NCBI RefSeq assembly: GCF_030651835.1
Contig: NZ_JAUSBX010000040.1
Span: 1-54,528, forward strand
DNA: 54,528 nt
From: Methylicorpusculum sp.
GTDB lineage: Bacteria; Pseudomonadota; Gammaproteobacteria; Methylococcales; Methylomonadaceae
Direction of reading: 5' to 3'
The notes beneath the pieces are model-generated. The model was not told the origin of the DNA. It did no database searches and was given only the letters and a program-made list of their open reading frames with translations. Positions 54,223 through 54,528 of the stretch are shown piece after piece; the first letter of the stretch is position 1, and each line of letters opens with the position of its first letter. A program made the translations under genes and the position numbers.

Positions 54223-54528
54223 CGTGTTCTACCCCAATGGTTCTTTAACAATAATTAACATTCAGATCTTTATTCTGGGTTTAGTTCTAGATATCAACCT
54301 GTCCACGACCCAGGGCAAACGCATTAAAACACTATAGAAAATCAGATAGTTAAACTATTACTTTTTCCGGATTAACTATAAGATTGAGTTTATTTGAAAC
54401 CTAAAAAAGGCTTTGTGTCGCTATCGCGACGCTTAAGTGGAGTCGGTTCGCGGACCGACAACCGCGATACTGCTACGAAACCCATCCCTGGGTTTCGCCC
54501 TTCGGGCCAGCTAAAGCTGTTCAAAATC
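54223..54528. other. terminal gap with a structured repeat cut by window edge
   Basis: No gene seen. The last 110 bp contain stacked hairpins: GTCGGT/ACCGAC (54442-54459), GAAACCCA/TGGGTTTC (54477-54496) and GCCCTTCGGGC. Such tandem hairpins with CCATCCCTGGG look like another intergenic repeat family, incomplete here. Confidence 0.45.

Overview
The window looks like a chromosome segment of a gammaproteobacterium, most likely a methanotroph of the Methylococcales. This is an inference. It rests on the gammaproteobacterial order mreBCD-mrdA-rodA-mltB-dacA-dat-ybeD-lipB-lipA, an E. coli-type FadE, a cytochrome P460-family gene, a PEP-CTERM sorting-signal remnant, and many small palindromic intergenic repeats. 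No rRNA, tRNA, CRISPR array or prophage was found.

Layout. 1-1360 is mobile-element debris: the 5' end of an unidentified ORF, the orphan C-terminus of a PEP-CTERM protein, and a decayed IS5-family element with both terminal inverted repeats. 1363-8221 (minus) is a signalling operon: a membrane-bound CHASE3/seven-PAS histidine kinase, an Rcp1-type response regulator, and a REC-GGDEF-EAL protein. Both large genes are broken. The kinase is split by an 8-bp tandem duplication and the EAL domain is cut by a one-base frameshift. 8222-9225 is a low-information stretch with possible gene remnants. 9226-13648 holds yaiI, a sigma-54 two-component system and a divergent outer-membrane protein gene with a good sigma-54 promoter. 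14189-23199 is a probable lipid-turnover cluster: mlaA, an acyltransferase-hydrolase fusion, thiolase, FadN-like multifunctional enzyme and FadE. 23513-33023 is a complete chemotaxis cluster: cheW, mcp, cheA, STAS, cheY and mcp on the minus strand, divergent from cheR, cheD and cheB. 33277-34728 holds the P460-family cytochrome, with a perfect palindrome at its promoter, and an HdeD-like membrane protein. 34808-38174 (minus) is gatCAB. 38283-49212 is the cell-shape, peptidoglycan and lipoate cluster. 49294-54222 holds envelope genes: a DUF3015 protein, a DUF4105 barrel protein, a VWA-TSP3-OmpA lipoprotein and a META-domain lipoprotein.

Three themes stand out. First, c-di-GMP and two-component signalling is rich, but one operon is decaying or switched off by slippage. 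Second, the mlaA to fadE block suggests outer-membrane phospholipids being extracted, remodelled or hydrolysed, and oxidised. Third, the intergenic spaces are seeded with MITE-like palindromic elements that share a hairpin core but carry different terminal inverted repeats. One copy has a perfect 9-bp target-site duplication.
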